A stretch of DNA of 6,902 bases from Planctomycetaceae bacterium (GTDB taxonomy: Bacteria > Planctomycetota > Planctomycetia > Planctomycetales > Planctomycetaceae): positions 1 through 6,902 of the forward strand of contig JAGQQP010000221.1 in the NCBI GenBank assembly GCA_020426085.1. Reading direction: 5' to 3'. The notes beneath the pieces were generated by a model. The model was not told the origin of the DNA and ran no database searches. It saw nothing but the letters and a program-made list of their open reading frames with translations. Each line of letters begins with the position of its first letter. Positions within the stretch are counted from its first letter, which is position 1. The position numbers were made by a program, and so were the translations under genes. Of this stretch, positions 1 through 6,885 are shown piece by piece.

Positions 1-866
1 TCGACGGCTTCAGGAGCAGCAGCCTGCATACGAAATGCGAGTTCGTAAGATTCAATCCGGGCATCCAGTTCGGACTGCTGTTTGCGTGAAGCAGCATGAC
101 GCTGATTCAGTTTCGCCAGCAGATCCAGTTTGCCGGCTTCCTGAGTTGGAAAAATATCTTCAGGGCGATACAGGTTGGAGATCGGAGTTTTTCCGGTATT
201 GAGCCGTGTCCCCTGGTAGACAGCTGGAATGAAAGCCGTTCCCCAGTTACGGGGACCATTGACGACGGTGCTGTTATTATCCTGAATCACGACGAAGGCC
301 GGCAGACTTTCGTTTTCCGTTCCCAGGCCATACGTCACCCAGCTTCCCAATGAAGGCCGACCGGCCAGGGGAATGCAGGTATTCATCTGGCAAACACCGC
401 CAGCGTGATTGATGCCGTTGGTCCAGCAGCCACGCAGGACTGCGATGTCATCGACACAGGTCGCGGTATGAGGCAACCAGTCTGAAACCCAGGTGCCCGC
501 TTCGCCGTGCTGCTTCCATTTTCGCTTGGAGGCCAGCAGAGGGGAATTGACTTCTCCCATCGCGGTGATCGGTTTTTTGAAGCTTTCGGGCAGTGGCTTG
601 CCAGCCAGCTTCTGCAGTTCCGGTTTAGGGTCGAACATATCGATATGGCTGGGGCCCCCTTCCATGAACAGGAAGATGACACTTTTGGCGGTCGCAGGAA
701 AGTGAGTCTGCTTTGACGCCAATGGAGACAGCGATTTGCGGTCTGGGATAGTTGCACTCTGCGCCTGCTGCGCCATCATGGCATTCAAGGCGATTCCGCC
801 GAAACCTGCGCCGGCCTGGAAAAGAAGCTCACGTCGATTGATATTCTGTTGAGTCTGATTGCTCAT
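1..866 (-). CDS. DUF1501 family exported protein, N-terminal 288 residues (C terminus outside window)
   Basis: The frame is open from an ATG at 866 to the window edge without a stop, giving 288 codons; family members are usually somewhat under 500 residues, so the C-terminal part is missing. The N terminus has a twin-arginine signal: NRRELLF at residues 10-16, then a glycine/alanine-rich hydrophobic stretch to about residue 32, so the protein probably leaves the cytoplasm folded. The mature part opens with a beta-strand and a GG-x-S-x-x-D-x-F-D-P motif (FMEGGPSHIDMFDPKPEL, 67-84), the hallmark of DUF1501. The HAGG (154-157) and RPSLGSWVTYGLG (170-182) blocks also fit. DUF1501 is related to the alkaline phosphatase/sulfatase superfamily, but no formylglycine C-x-P-S-R motif is visible here. 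The ribosome-binding site is weak (purine-rich AGTAGAAAGA upstream). The gene lies 43 bases after the cytochrome-type gene, its usual partner in planctomycetes. Family assignment is firm; substrate and reaction are unknown. Confidence 0.9.
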   Translation of the reverse strand, partial: MSNQTQQNINRRELLFQAGAGFGGIALNAMMAQQAQSATIPDRKSLSPLASKQTHFPATAKSVIFLFMEGGPSHIDMFDPKPELQKLAGKPLPESFKKPITAMGEVNSPLLASKRKWKQHGEAGTWVSDWLPHTATCVDDIAVLRGCWTNGINHAGGVCQMNTCIPLAGRPSLGSWVTYGLGTENESLPAFVVIQDNNSTVVNGPRNWGTAFIPAVYQGTRLNTGKTPISNLYRPEDIFPTQEAGKLDLLAKLNQRHAASRKQQSELDARIESYELAFRMQAAAPEAV

Positions 867-889
867 AGGATTGTCTTTCTACTCTTGCT

Positions 890-904
890 GTCGTAAGTCA
901 CGAC
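890..904 (-). other. Small hairpin between the cytochrome and DUF1501 genes
   Basis: On the minus strand GTCGTGACTTACGAC forms a five-pair stem with a five-base loop, starting 5 bases past the stop of the upstream gene and ending 23 bases before the DUF1501 ATG. No T-run follows, so it is unlikely to terminate transcription. It may be an RNA processing or stability element, or chance. Confidence 0.25.
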
Positions 905-909
905 TGAGA

Positions 910-3900
910 TTAATCCAGGTAGAGGAATTCGTTGGAGTTTAACAGCACATGACAGAGATCGGCCAAAGCCTGCTGGCGTGCGTTACTGGCTCCGATTGAG
1001 GTTTCGGAAGGAGGGAGAATTTTCAATGCACCAGCCACCTGGTTTTTCAACAGGCTGTTCTCATCATTGAACTGCCAGAAACCGACGGTGGCCTCTGACT
1101 GTTTTTCGGGCTGGTTAATGAAAAGCTGTTCTGGAGTTAAGGCGGCTTTGGAGAGTCGGACATTATCGAGCAGGCCCGTCCATTGGCTGCTCGAAGTTTT
1201 TTCACGCCCCCCCATTACAAAGTTGTGATCGGGGCGATAGTTCCCCACGACAGAATGTTTGACGGAAACAGTCTGCAACGGTTTGTCAGAGAAGAGTTCT
1301 TTCACAAAGAACGTGATCCCTTTCTCACTGGTATCCGCGATATTGATGGCAGCAGCGACGTAATAAGGCTTATGCAGTTCAAGATGCAGATTGGAGGGAA
1401 CGACTTCGTAAGTCAGTTTGCCCTCTTTATTGTCGCCGACCAGTTGTAGAATCAGGTTCCGAGGCTTGTAGGCAGATTTTTGACTGGTGACACCAAACGA
1501 CCAGCCCTGCTGTTTCGAGTTACCCGTCCAGTGAGCGGCAATCGTATTGACGGACGCATTCTCATAAATGGAATCCAGCTGCACGACGGCTTCAATCGTC
1601 AGATCCGAATCAGGAAGCGCTTTGGCGGGTCCCACACTTAGACTGGAGAGTTTTGAATCTTTCCCCAGTTTGATGGCGTCGCCTGTTTCCTGAGTAATCT
1701 GACCGATAAAGGTCTGCTTGTGGCTGTCGGCTTCGGCAGCGATCCGTTTTTGCTGCGTATTAAGAAATTGCGAGAATAACTCCAATTCGGCGGGCTTCGG
1801 TTTTTTACCGAAAGCCATCTGATGCAGATGACTGATCAGTTCTTCTTCGGAATTGAAGGATTCTTTCTGCACATTACGGGCCATCGCATTGGCACGTTTC
1901 AGGAACCAGTCGCCATTGATCATCAGCAAAGCCTGGTTGGCAGTCGTCGTGACATCACGCTGGGCGACACTCTTAATGCCGCCGGGCAGATCGAAGGCGC
2001 CTAACACGGGATCCTGCACGTTGCGTTTCATGATTGTATAGATGCTGCGACGTGGCTGATTCGCACTGACAGACGGGCCTCCCAGTTTTGTGTCCAGCTC
2101 TCCGGACAGGAGCAGGGCAGAATCGCGAATGTCTTCTGCATCCAGGCGACGGATGTTCGCCCGCCAGTGCAGACGATTCATCGGGTCTTTCAGTTTGGCC
2201 TGTTCTGGAGCCGGATGAAATGCGGACAGTCGATAGGTAGAAGAATTCATGATCATGCGGTGCAGGTTTTTAATGCTCCAGCCATTCTCGACGAAATAAG
2301 TTGTGAGCCAGTCCAGCAGTTCAGGATGACTGGGCGCCTCTCCCATATGACCGAAGTCATTGGCAGTCGCGACCAGACCGGTACCGAAATGATACTGCCA
2401 GACACGATTGGTAATCACACGGGTTGTCAGACGATTTTGTGGATTGACCATCCAGTTCGCCAGCGCTGTGCGACGTCCTGTGGAATGTGGCGCGGTCGAA
2501 ACAGGGACGATCTCCGCTTCACCCGGTTTCAACAGGGACAGAAAGCCGGGCACGATCGGCGTGTGGTTCGGGTCATCGGGAATCGTAGTGATAGGCGTTG
2601 CGCCTTTCGAGTCAGTCACGCTCATCCCGGTGGGCAGTGGCTTGGGTTTCAGATCATCGAAGGCAGCCAGTTGCTTGAGCAGTTCCTGGTATTTTTTCCC
2701 GTGGGGCTTATCACTTTTCTTCAGTGAAGCCAGTGAGGACTGTTCTTTGATCTCCACCTGTCGGTTCACGAGGTCGGCCAGTTGATGCTCGTGAGCAGTC
2801 CGCTCGTTTTCCGGCTTGTCCATGATTTCCTGAATGTCAGCGGGGAACATCTTGATCTGACTGCGGGCGGCCCCTTCGAGTGTTTTCTGTGTCACTTCAT
2901 CGATCTGAGCACGAATGTCAGCAGTCTTCTTCTCCCAGATCTCCAGTTTCTGATTGTATTCAGCCAGCTCCCGCGGTGTCACAAAGGGGACATCGTCGCG
3001 AGGCATCATCGGGGCAAAAAATGCCTGCAGGCGGTAATAATCCTGATGAGAAATCGGATCGAACTTATGATCGTGACAACGGGCACAGCCCATGCTCATT
3101 CCCATGAATACATCGCCAGTGGCATCAGTGATGTTGTCGAGAATGTCGTTCCACTGCGTACGGGCATCACGCTGATTGTATTCGTAGAGATAATGTCTGA
3201 GGAAACCGGTGGCAGCCAGCGCTTCCGGATCTTCAGGGGCAATTTCATCTCCGGCCAGCTGTTCTTTCACAAACTGCGAGTAAGGCTTATCGCTGTTGAA
3301 GGAACGCACGACGTAGTCACGATAACGCCAGATTTCCGGACGAAACGCGTCCTGGTTAAACCCGTCTGATTCCGCGTAACGAACCACGTCCAGCCAGTGG
3401 CGGGCCCATTTTTCGCCGTAATGCGGGCTTGCCAGCAGTTCCTCAATCAAGCGCGGCCAGGCATCGGGAGAGGGATCGTTCACGAAGGCATTGATCTGTT
3501 CGACTGTCGGAGGGAGACCAATCAGATCGTAATAGGCACGTCGAATCAACGTCGTTCGGCTGGCTTCGCCGGCGGGTTTGAGGCCTTCTTTTTTCAGGCG
3601 GTTAAAGATAAACGCGTCGACCGGATTTTTCGACCAGTCCTGTGCTTTGACTTCAGGAACGTCTGTCTGTTGAACGGGTTGAAAGACCCAGAAGTTACGA
3701 TCTTCTTCAGTAAAGAAGGTTTCCAGTTTCCCTTTTTTAATGACGTAATCTGCGTTTTCAGGCCAGAAGGCTCCTGAATCGACCCAGCGTGTGAGTGCAG
3801 CGATTTCTTTATCGGACAGTTTTTTATCCGGGGGCATTTCGTACGATTCGTAGTTGATCGCTTCAACCAGCAGACTTTCATGCGATTTACCGGGAACGAT

Positions 3901-4140
3901 GGAAGGGCCGCTCTCGCCACCCGTCAGCATGGCTTTAAGAGAATCGAGGCGCAATTCGCCTTTCTGTTTTGCATCGCCGTGACATTCCAGACAATGTTTG
4001 ATCAGCAGAGGCCGCACTTCTTTTTCAAAGAAATGCATTTGCTGTTGATCGACTTTGGAATCCGCAGGCTTGGTTTTATCAGCTGCCACAACCAGGTTGG
4101 CAGACATCAAAAGGAACAGACTGACTTGCAGGAATCTCAT
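910..4140 (-). CDS. Secreted PSCyt1-DUF1549-DUF1553 protein with LamG-like insert
   Basis: A complete 1076-residue protein. ATG at 4140 has an AGAGG ribosome-binding site 8 bases upstream (4149-4153). Residues 1-20 form a Sec signal peptide (MRFLQVSLFLLM core, VAA cleavage site). PSCyt1 spans roughly 37-125, with the haem motif CLECH at 50-54 and a possible distal methionine ligand in EMPPDK (M102). DUF1549 spans roughly 170-378 and ends in the family motif CARCHDHKFDPI (352-363), a second CxxCH. A charged, helix-prone linker (390-500) follows. DUF1553 begins near 553 (GRRTALANWMVNPQNRLTTR) and runs to about 800; its terminal motif, ALADLCHVLLNSNEFLYLD, appears only at 1058-1076. Between them, about 820-1040, lies a LamG-like beta-sandwich segment (LDNVRLSKAALTPEQL at 991-1006, FWQFN at 1021-1025). 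The protein probably acts outside the cytoplasmic membrane, with its DUF1501 neighbour. Two bound c-type haems are predicted, not shown. No enzymatic function is established for the family. Confidence 0.93.
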   Translation of the reverse strand: MRFLQVSLFLLMSANLVVAADKTKPADSKVDQQQMHFFEKEVRPLLIKHCLECHGDAKQKGELRLDSLKAMLTGGESGPSIVPGKSHESLLVEAINYESYEMPPDKKLSDKEIAALTRWVDSGAFWPENADYVIKKGKLETFFTEEDRNFWVFQPVQQTDVPEVKAQDWSKNPVDAFIFNRLKKEGLKPAGEASRTTLIRRAYYDLIGLPPTVEQINAFVNDPSPDAWPRLIEELLASPHYGEKWARHWLDVVRYAESDGFNQDAFRPEIWRYRDYVVRSFNSDKPYSQFVKEQLAGDEIAPEDPEALAATGFLRHYLYEYNQRDARTQWNDILDNITDATGDVFMGMSMGCARCHDHKFDPISHQDYYRLQAFFAPMMPRDDVPFVTPRELAEYNQKLEIWEKKTADIRAQIDEVTQKTLEGAARSQIKMFPADIQEIMDKPENERTAHEHQLADLVNRQVEIKEQSSLASLKKSDKPHGKKYQELLKQLAAFDDLKPKPLPTGMSVTDSKGATPITTIPDDPNHTPIVPGFLSLLKPGEAEIVPVSTAPHSTGRRTALANWMVNPQNRLTTRVITNRVWQYHFGTGLVATANDFGHMGEAPSHPELLDWLTTYFVENGWSIKNLHRMIMNSSTYRLSAFHPAPEQAKLKDPMNRLHWRANIRRLDAEDIRDSALLLSGELDTKLGGPSVSANQPRRSIYTIMKRNVQDPVLGAFDLPGGIKSVAQRDVTTTANQALLMINGDWFLKRANAMARNVQKESFNSEEELISHLHQMAFGKKPKPAELELFSQFLNTQQKRIAAEADSHKQTFIGQITQETGDAIKLGKDSKLSSLSVGPAKALPDSDLTIEAVVQLDSIYENASVNTIAAHWTGNSKQQGWSFGVTSQKSAYKPRNLILQLVGDNKEGKLTYEVVPSNLHLELHKPYYVAAAINIADTSEKGITFFVKELFSDKPLQTVSVKHSVVGNYRPDHNFVMGGREKTSSSQWTGLLDNVRLSKAALTPEQLFINQPEKQSEATVGFWQFNDENSLLKNQVAGALKILPPSETSIGASNARQQALADLCHVLLNSNEFLYLD

Positions 4141-4218
4141 GAATCAGGCCTCTTTCATTTATCGACGCTGAAAATAAAAGGGTTTCTATCTTCAAATCGT
4201 ATCAGATGTTAGTACAAA

Positions 4219-5919
4219 TTATTTGCGTGTATGTTTCAAGGGGGGGAGTCCGCCAATAAAGACGGGGTCAATCACATCGTTGTCGTCCTGCACATCCTGG
4301 ATGAACAGGCCTTCGACGGTTTCCCCTTCTGCAAAACCGAGGTCAGACAGATCGATACCAGTCGCGAGCGCTTTCGCTCCCACGACATGCCAGTTTCCGC
4401 CATTGCCTTTTGCTGTTTCCAGCTCAGAGCGGGATCTGATGCCTGACTTCTGATTAAAAATGTGCAACCAGAATTTCTCAAGTGGTTTTGCTTCGGGAGA
4501 AGCGAGATCGATATCAAACTTTTGAATCAGGTGGGTTTTGGATGTTTTCGTAAACGGCAGGGGCGTGACATAAAAAGCGTCTCCAGTCGTCGAGTGCACA
4601 ATGACCTGCAGATCGAACAGGATGATATCCGGCCCGACATCGTTGACTACAGGTTCTCGAAAACGGATCGCCATTCCGGGGGTATTGGGGTGAGCGGGAT
4701 CTTCCTCTTCATTCATGACGGGAGCAGACGTCAACGGAGAAGACGAGCCTCCCGGATTGACGACACCGGTCAGCAGGCACCGATCGTCGTCAAGCAGATG
4801 CCGACGCAGTGTCTTGGGATTCCCATCATTGCCGGGATCGATCCCGTCGTTGCGCGTCAGGAAGGATTTCCCTTTGTAGTGGGTGAGTTCAATTCCAATC
4901 AGATTTTCGACTTCATACTGATAGGATTTTCCGCCGCGCTGTACGGTAACGCATTTCAAATCTTCCGCACGATTTTCGGGTCCCACTGTTGTTGTGTACG
5001 ATACTACTCGATCGGGTAACTGTGAAACATAGGACATTTGATCGAAGGGAATGTCATCAACGACAACACCGTTATTAGTGGTTAAACGCTGTGCCATACC
5101 GCGAGTCAATCGCTGTGATTTGACGTCATTTTCGGAATTGAGTTTTACTGGCCGAACGTCGGTTTCACCTTCGATGACCTGCACGTCAGTATTACCGGCT
5201 TCCGAGACATTCACAGAAAACCGGGTGCCGTAATCGACGACATTGGAGAGTGGTGTTTCGACGGTAAAGCCTTCGGCTCCATCGGGGGCATAGACGGAAC
5301 AGGCCCCGTAACGCACCGCCAGATGGTCTGGCCCCTGGCTTTCAAAGACGGCAGGTCCAGTCAGAATGACCTCGGCACCGTTGGCAAAAATCAGCTGCAG
5401 TTGACCGGCTGAAATTGCATATTCCTGTCGATTCATAATGGAAGAACCGACTTTCAGGAAAGGAGAACCTTCTGCAAATCGAACGGCTGCGGTCTGAGTG
5501 ACTGACGCGATCGATGTTGCTTCGGATTGAGGCTGGGGAGCTTCCTGACTGATTTGCGGTGTCACTGGTGATTTCTGATAAAAGACCAGAAAACCAGCGA
5601 CCAGCACCAGACAGGCTGCAGAGACCAGCAGCCACAAAGCGGAAGCAGTTTTTACAGCGGATCCTGGTGGTACCGGTGTATGAGCAGAACTGCCCAGAGG
5701 TGCCTGGATCAGCAGTTCATAATCGGAGACAGGTTGTTCGTCATGCATCCGTTCCAGATTCAGATGCAGGTCGAGATAGTTAAAATACTTCTGACGGGCA
5801 TCCGCGTCGGCAGAGAGAATCTCTTCCAGTTGCTGATGCTGCTCCGGGGTGATGGTCTGGTTACAAAGCGCACCGAAGAGCTCGTAAAGGATTTCGTTAT
5901 GTTTATTGTCTTGATTCAT
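4219..5919 (-). CDS. FecR-domain membrane protein, putative anti-sigma factor with uncharacterised C-terminal region
   Basis: A 566-residue protein starting at ATG 5919, preceded by AGGAG seven bases upstream. The N-terminal part (1-60; LYELFGALCNQTITPEQ, then SADADARQKYFNYLDLHLNLE) matches the short helical cytoplasmic segment typical of planctomycete FecR proteins. It has no HxxxCxxC zinc motif, so it is not a ZAS-type anti-sigma domain. One membrane helix lies at about 92-113 (ALWLLVSAACLVLVAGFLVF). A proline/glutamine/serine linker follows, then a FecR domain at about 165-260 (QLQLIFANGAEVILTGPAVFE; FTVETPLSNVVDYGTRFSV; VQVIEGETDV). Residues 300-566 form a further extracytoplasmic region with no domain I can name with confidence; it contains TLRRHLLDDDRCLLTG, VGPDIILFDLQ and a closing DPVFIGGLPP. 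The four-base overlap with the sigma gene indicates a coupled sigma/regulator pair. Whether it inhibits or activates the sigma factor cannot be told from sequence. Confidence 0.88.
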   Translation of the reverse strand: MNQDNKHNEILYELFGALCNQTITPEQHQQLEEILSADADARQKYFNYLDLHLNLERMHDEQPVSDYELLIQAPLGSSAHTPVPPGSAVKTASALWLLVSAACLVLVAGFLVFYQKSPVTPQISQEAPQPQSEATSIASVTQTAAVRFAEGSPFLKVGSSIMNRQEYAISAGQLQLIFANGAEVILTGPAVFESQGPDHLAVRYGACSVYAPDGAEGFTVETPLSNVVDYGTRFSVNVSEAGNTDVQVIEGETDVRPVKLNSENDVKSQRLTRGMAQRLTTNNGVVVDDIPFDQMSYVSQLPDRVVSYTTTVGPENRAEDLKCVTVQRGGKSYQYEVENLIGIELTHYKGKSFLTRNDGIDPGNDGNPKTLRRHLLDDDRCLLTGVVNPGGSSSPLTSAPVMNEEEDPAHPNTPGMAIRFREPVVNDVGPDIILFDLQVIVHSTTGDAFYVTPLPFTKTSKTHLIQKFDIDLASPEAKPLEKFWLHIFNQKSGIRSRSELETAKGNGGNWHVVGAKALATGIDLSDLGFAEGETVEGLFIQDVQDDNDVIDPVFIGGLPPLKHTRK

Positions 5920-6473
5920 TTTCCCTCTCCTGTATAAGAGACTGTGCGTTCTATACAGTGAGTCAATTGACGACGAATCTGATTGAGCCTGTTATACAAA
6001 GTCTGTATCGCAGCTCCGGCGACTTCTGCTAAATCTTTGACTGGTATCTGATCACGGTAGACCTGATTTACCAGTTTGCGATCCTTCTCTTTCAACTTTT
6101 GAATACAATCTTCTAACGCAGTAGCACGTTGATCCAGTTTGAGCTGCGGGATCTCAGCACGTTCATCCGCCAACTGCTGAATCACATCATCTCGAAACTG
6201 TAATCGTTTCCTCTGAGCCACACGTATGAAGTTTTTAACTTCATAAAAAGCAACGCCGCAGGCCCAGGAAAAAAAACTGCAGGATTCATCATAGTCTGCA
6301 AATTTTTTCCAGAGAATCAGGCTGGTTCTCTGAAAGACATCTTCCGCATCATCCCGGTTAGGCAGCAACGAAAAAATATACGAATAGATCTGATTTCGAT
6401 GCTGCGTAAATTCATGGAGAAATTTCACATGTAATTCGTCGGGCAGGGCCGTCGGTTCCTGTTCAATGCTCAT
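5916..6473 (-). CDS. ECF-like sigma-70 family RNA polymerase sigma factor
   Basis: A 185-residue protein with the two-domain ECF layout. Region 2 is at about 18-85: FTQHRNQIYSYIFSLL, then the acidic DDAEDVFQRTSLILWKKF, then FFSWACGVAFYEVKNFIR. Region 4 is at about 118-172: ALEDCIQKLKEKDRKLV, then a helix-turn-helix whose recognition helix is near AAIQTLYNRLNQIRRQL. There is no region 1.1 or 3. It resembles the short planctomycete/verrucomicrobial sigma-70 family encoded beside FecR proteins. I chose ATG 6473; an in-frame TTG at 6491 would add six residues (TTG-encoded M, then NEVIC). Neither start has a strong ribosome-binding site, though GAAG lies 8 bases before the ATG. The stop TGA overlaps the ATG of the FecR gene. 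It probably directs transcription of this operon, as is common for ECF factors with a co-encoded regulator, but that is inferred from context. Confidence 0.9.
   Translation of the reverse strand: MSIEQEPTALPDELHVKFLHEFTQHRNQIYSYIFSLLPNRDDAEDVFQRTSLILWKKFADYDESCSFFSWACGVAFYEVKNFIRVAQRKRLQFRDDVIQQLADERAEIPQLKLDQRATALEDCIQKLKEKDRKLVNQVYRDQIPVKDLAEVAGAAIQTLYNRLNQIRRQLTHCIERTVSYTGEGK
5927..5931 (-). promoter_or_regulatory. Ribosome-binding site of the FecR gene inside the sigma gene
   Basis: AGGAG on the minus strand lies seven bases before the ATG at 5919, within the last codons of the sigma gene. With the ATGA stop/start overlap (5916-5919), this supports translational coupling. It is the strongest Shine-Dalgarno match in the operon, which suggests the FecR protein is made at least as efficiently as the sigma factor. 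Confidence 0.7.
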
Positions 6474-6497
6474 GCAGATGACTTCATTCAACCGGTG

Positions 6498-6525
6498 GTA
6501 ATATGATAATTATTCCTGACTTCAA
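6498..6525 (-). promoter_or_regulatory. Candidate housekeeping-type promoter before the sigma gene
   Basis: On the minus strand TTGAAG (6520-6525) and TATTAC (6498-6503) are separated by 16 bases, resembling a weak -35/-10 pair about 25 bases before the ATG at 6473. If used, transcription would start close to the ATG, which favours the ATG over the TTG at 6491. The match is imperfect and the region is AT-rich, so chance is a real alternative. I saw no clear ECF-type promoter (GGAAC with a matching -10). Confidence 0.2.
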
Positions 6526-6593
6526 ATACAAAAACAAAGTCTCCCTGTAAGGCAATCGTACAAAGATTAAGCGAATTACCCCTTCAATCTGCT

Positions 6594-6611
6594 GAAATCG
6601 ATAGAGATTTC
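6594..6611. repeat. Inverted repeat GAAATC-N6-GATTTC
   Basis: Perfect six-base arms (6594-6599 and 6606-6611) around a six-base spacer, about 120 bases upstream of the sigma ATG. The size and symmetry suit a dimeric regulator's operator. A GATTTC also occurs at 6703-6708, and GCTGAAAT (6591-6598) recurs inverted at 6711-6718. No binding protein is indicated by the sequence. Confidence 0.35.
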
Positions 6612-6620
6612 GGGATCAAC

Positions 6621-6646
6621 GTCAGAAAGCAGTGTTTCGCTCTGAC
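6621..6646. repeat. Inverted repeat GTCAGA...TCTGAC, possible hairpin
   Basis: Six-base perfect arms at 6621-6626 and 6641-6646. Inside them GC (6629-6630) can pair with GC (6639-6640), giving an eight-pair stem with a two-base bulge and an eight-base loop. No T-run follows on either strand, so it does not look like an intrinsic terminator. It could be an operator or a hairpin in a long leader RNA. Confidence 0.35.
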
Positions 6647-6735
6647 AAATCCCCCTAAATGGTACAAAACCATATCCATAAGTATACATCAATATATTTT
6701 TTGATTTCCAATTTCAGCTGCTTGAGTTGAAAACA

Positions 6736-6778
6736 GGGGTAAACGACGATCAAAGCGTACATCTGCTATTCGGGGTAA
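6736..6778 (+). repeat. Spaced direct repeat GGGGTAA
   Basis: GGGGTAA occurs at 6736-6742 and 6772-6778, 36 bases apart start to start. A third copy in the opposite orientation (TTACCCC) is at 6576-6582. Three copies of a seven-base word within about 200 bases is suggestive of a binding site, but the word is short. Confidence 0.25.
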
Positions 6779-6853
6779 CAGATCGCTTGCCCTCTGTATC
6801 CAGGCTGCCGAACCCATTACCGCACATCCGAACACACGCCTGTTCCATCAAAA

Positions 6854-6885
6854 GGAATCAGTCAGAGAATCTCCTTTTTGATTCC
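6854..6885. repeat. Inverted repeat GGAATCA...TGATTCC near the right edge
   Basis: Seven-base perfect arms at 6854-6860 and 6879-6885 with an 18-base loop. An alternative stem AAAAGGA (6850-6856) with TCCTTTT (6872-6878) competes with it. A pyrimidine-rich tract follows on the plus strand (to 6900). It could be the weak terminator of a gene lying outside the window, or part of an operator. Confidence 0.25.

Noticed and set aside
352..378. Possible sulfatase formylglycine signature in the DUF1501 protein (CIPLAGRPS, residues 164-172)
   Set aside because: The motif needs C-x-P/A-S-x-R-like spacing; here the residue after CIP is leucine, and the RPSLGSW part is an ordinary DUF1501 block.
2167..3369. 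Plus-strand open frames of 186 and 195 codons opposite the cytochrome-type gene
   Set aside because: They lie wholly antisense to a gene with clear PSCyt1, DUF1549 and DUF1553 motifs, their translations show no recognisable domain, and they have no plausible operon context.
4141..4218. Internal promoter or terminator between the FecR and cytochrome-type genes
   Set aside because: The 78 bases have no stem followed by a T-run and no convincing -35/-10 pair; only the ribosome-binding site at 4149-4153 is supported.
4462..5019. Plus-strand open frame of 185 codons opposite the FecR gene
   Set aside because: Antisense to a well-supported gene; the translation resembles no protein family and looks like a codon-bias shadow.
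6831..6851. GGAAC on the minus strand (6842-6846) as an ECF -35 element
   Set aside because: No matching ECF -10 lies at the expected 16-17 base distance, and it is about 370 bases from the sigma start.
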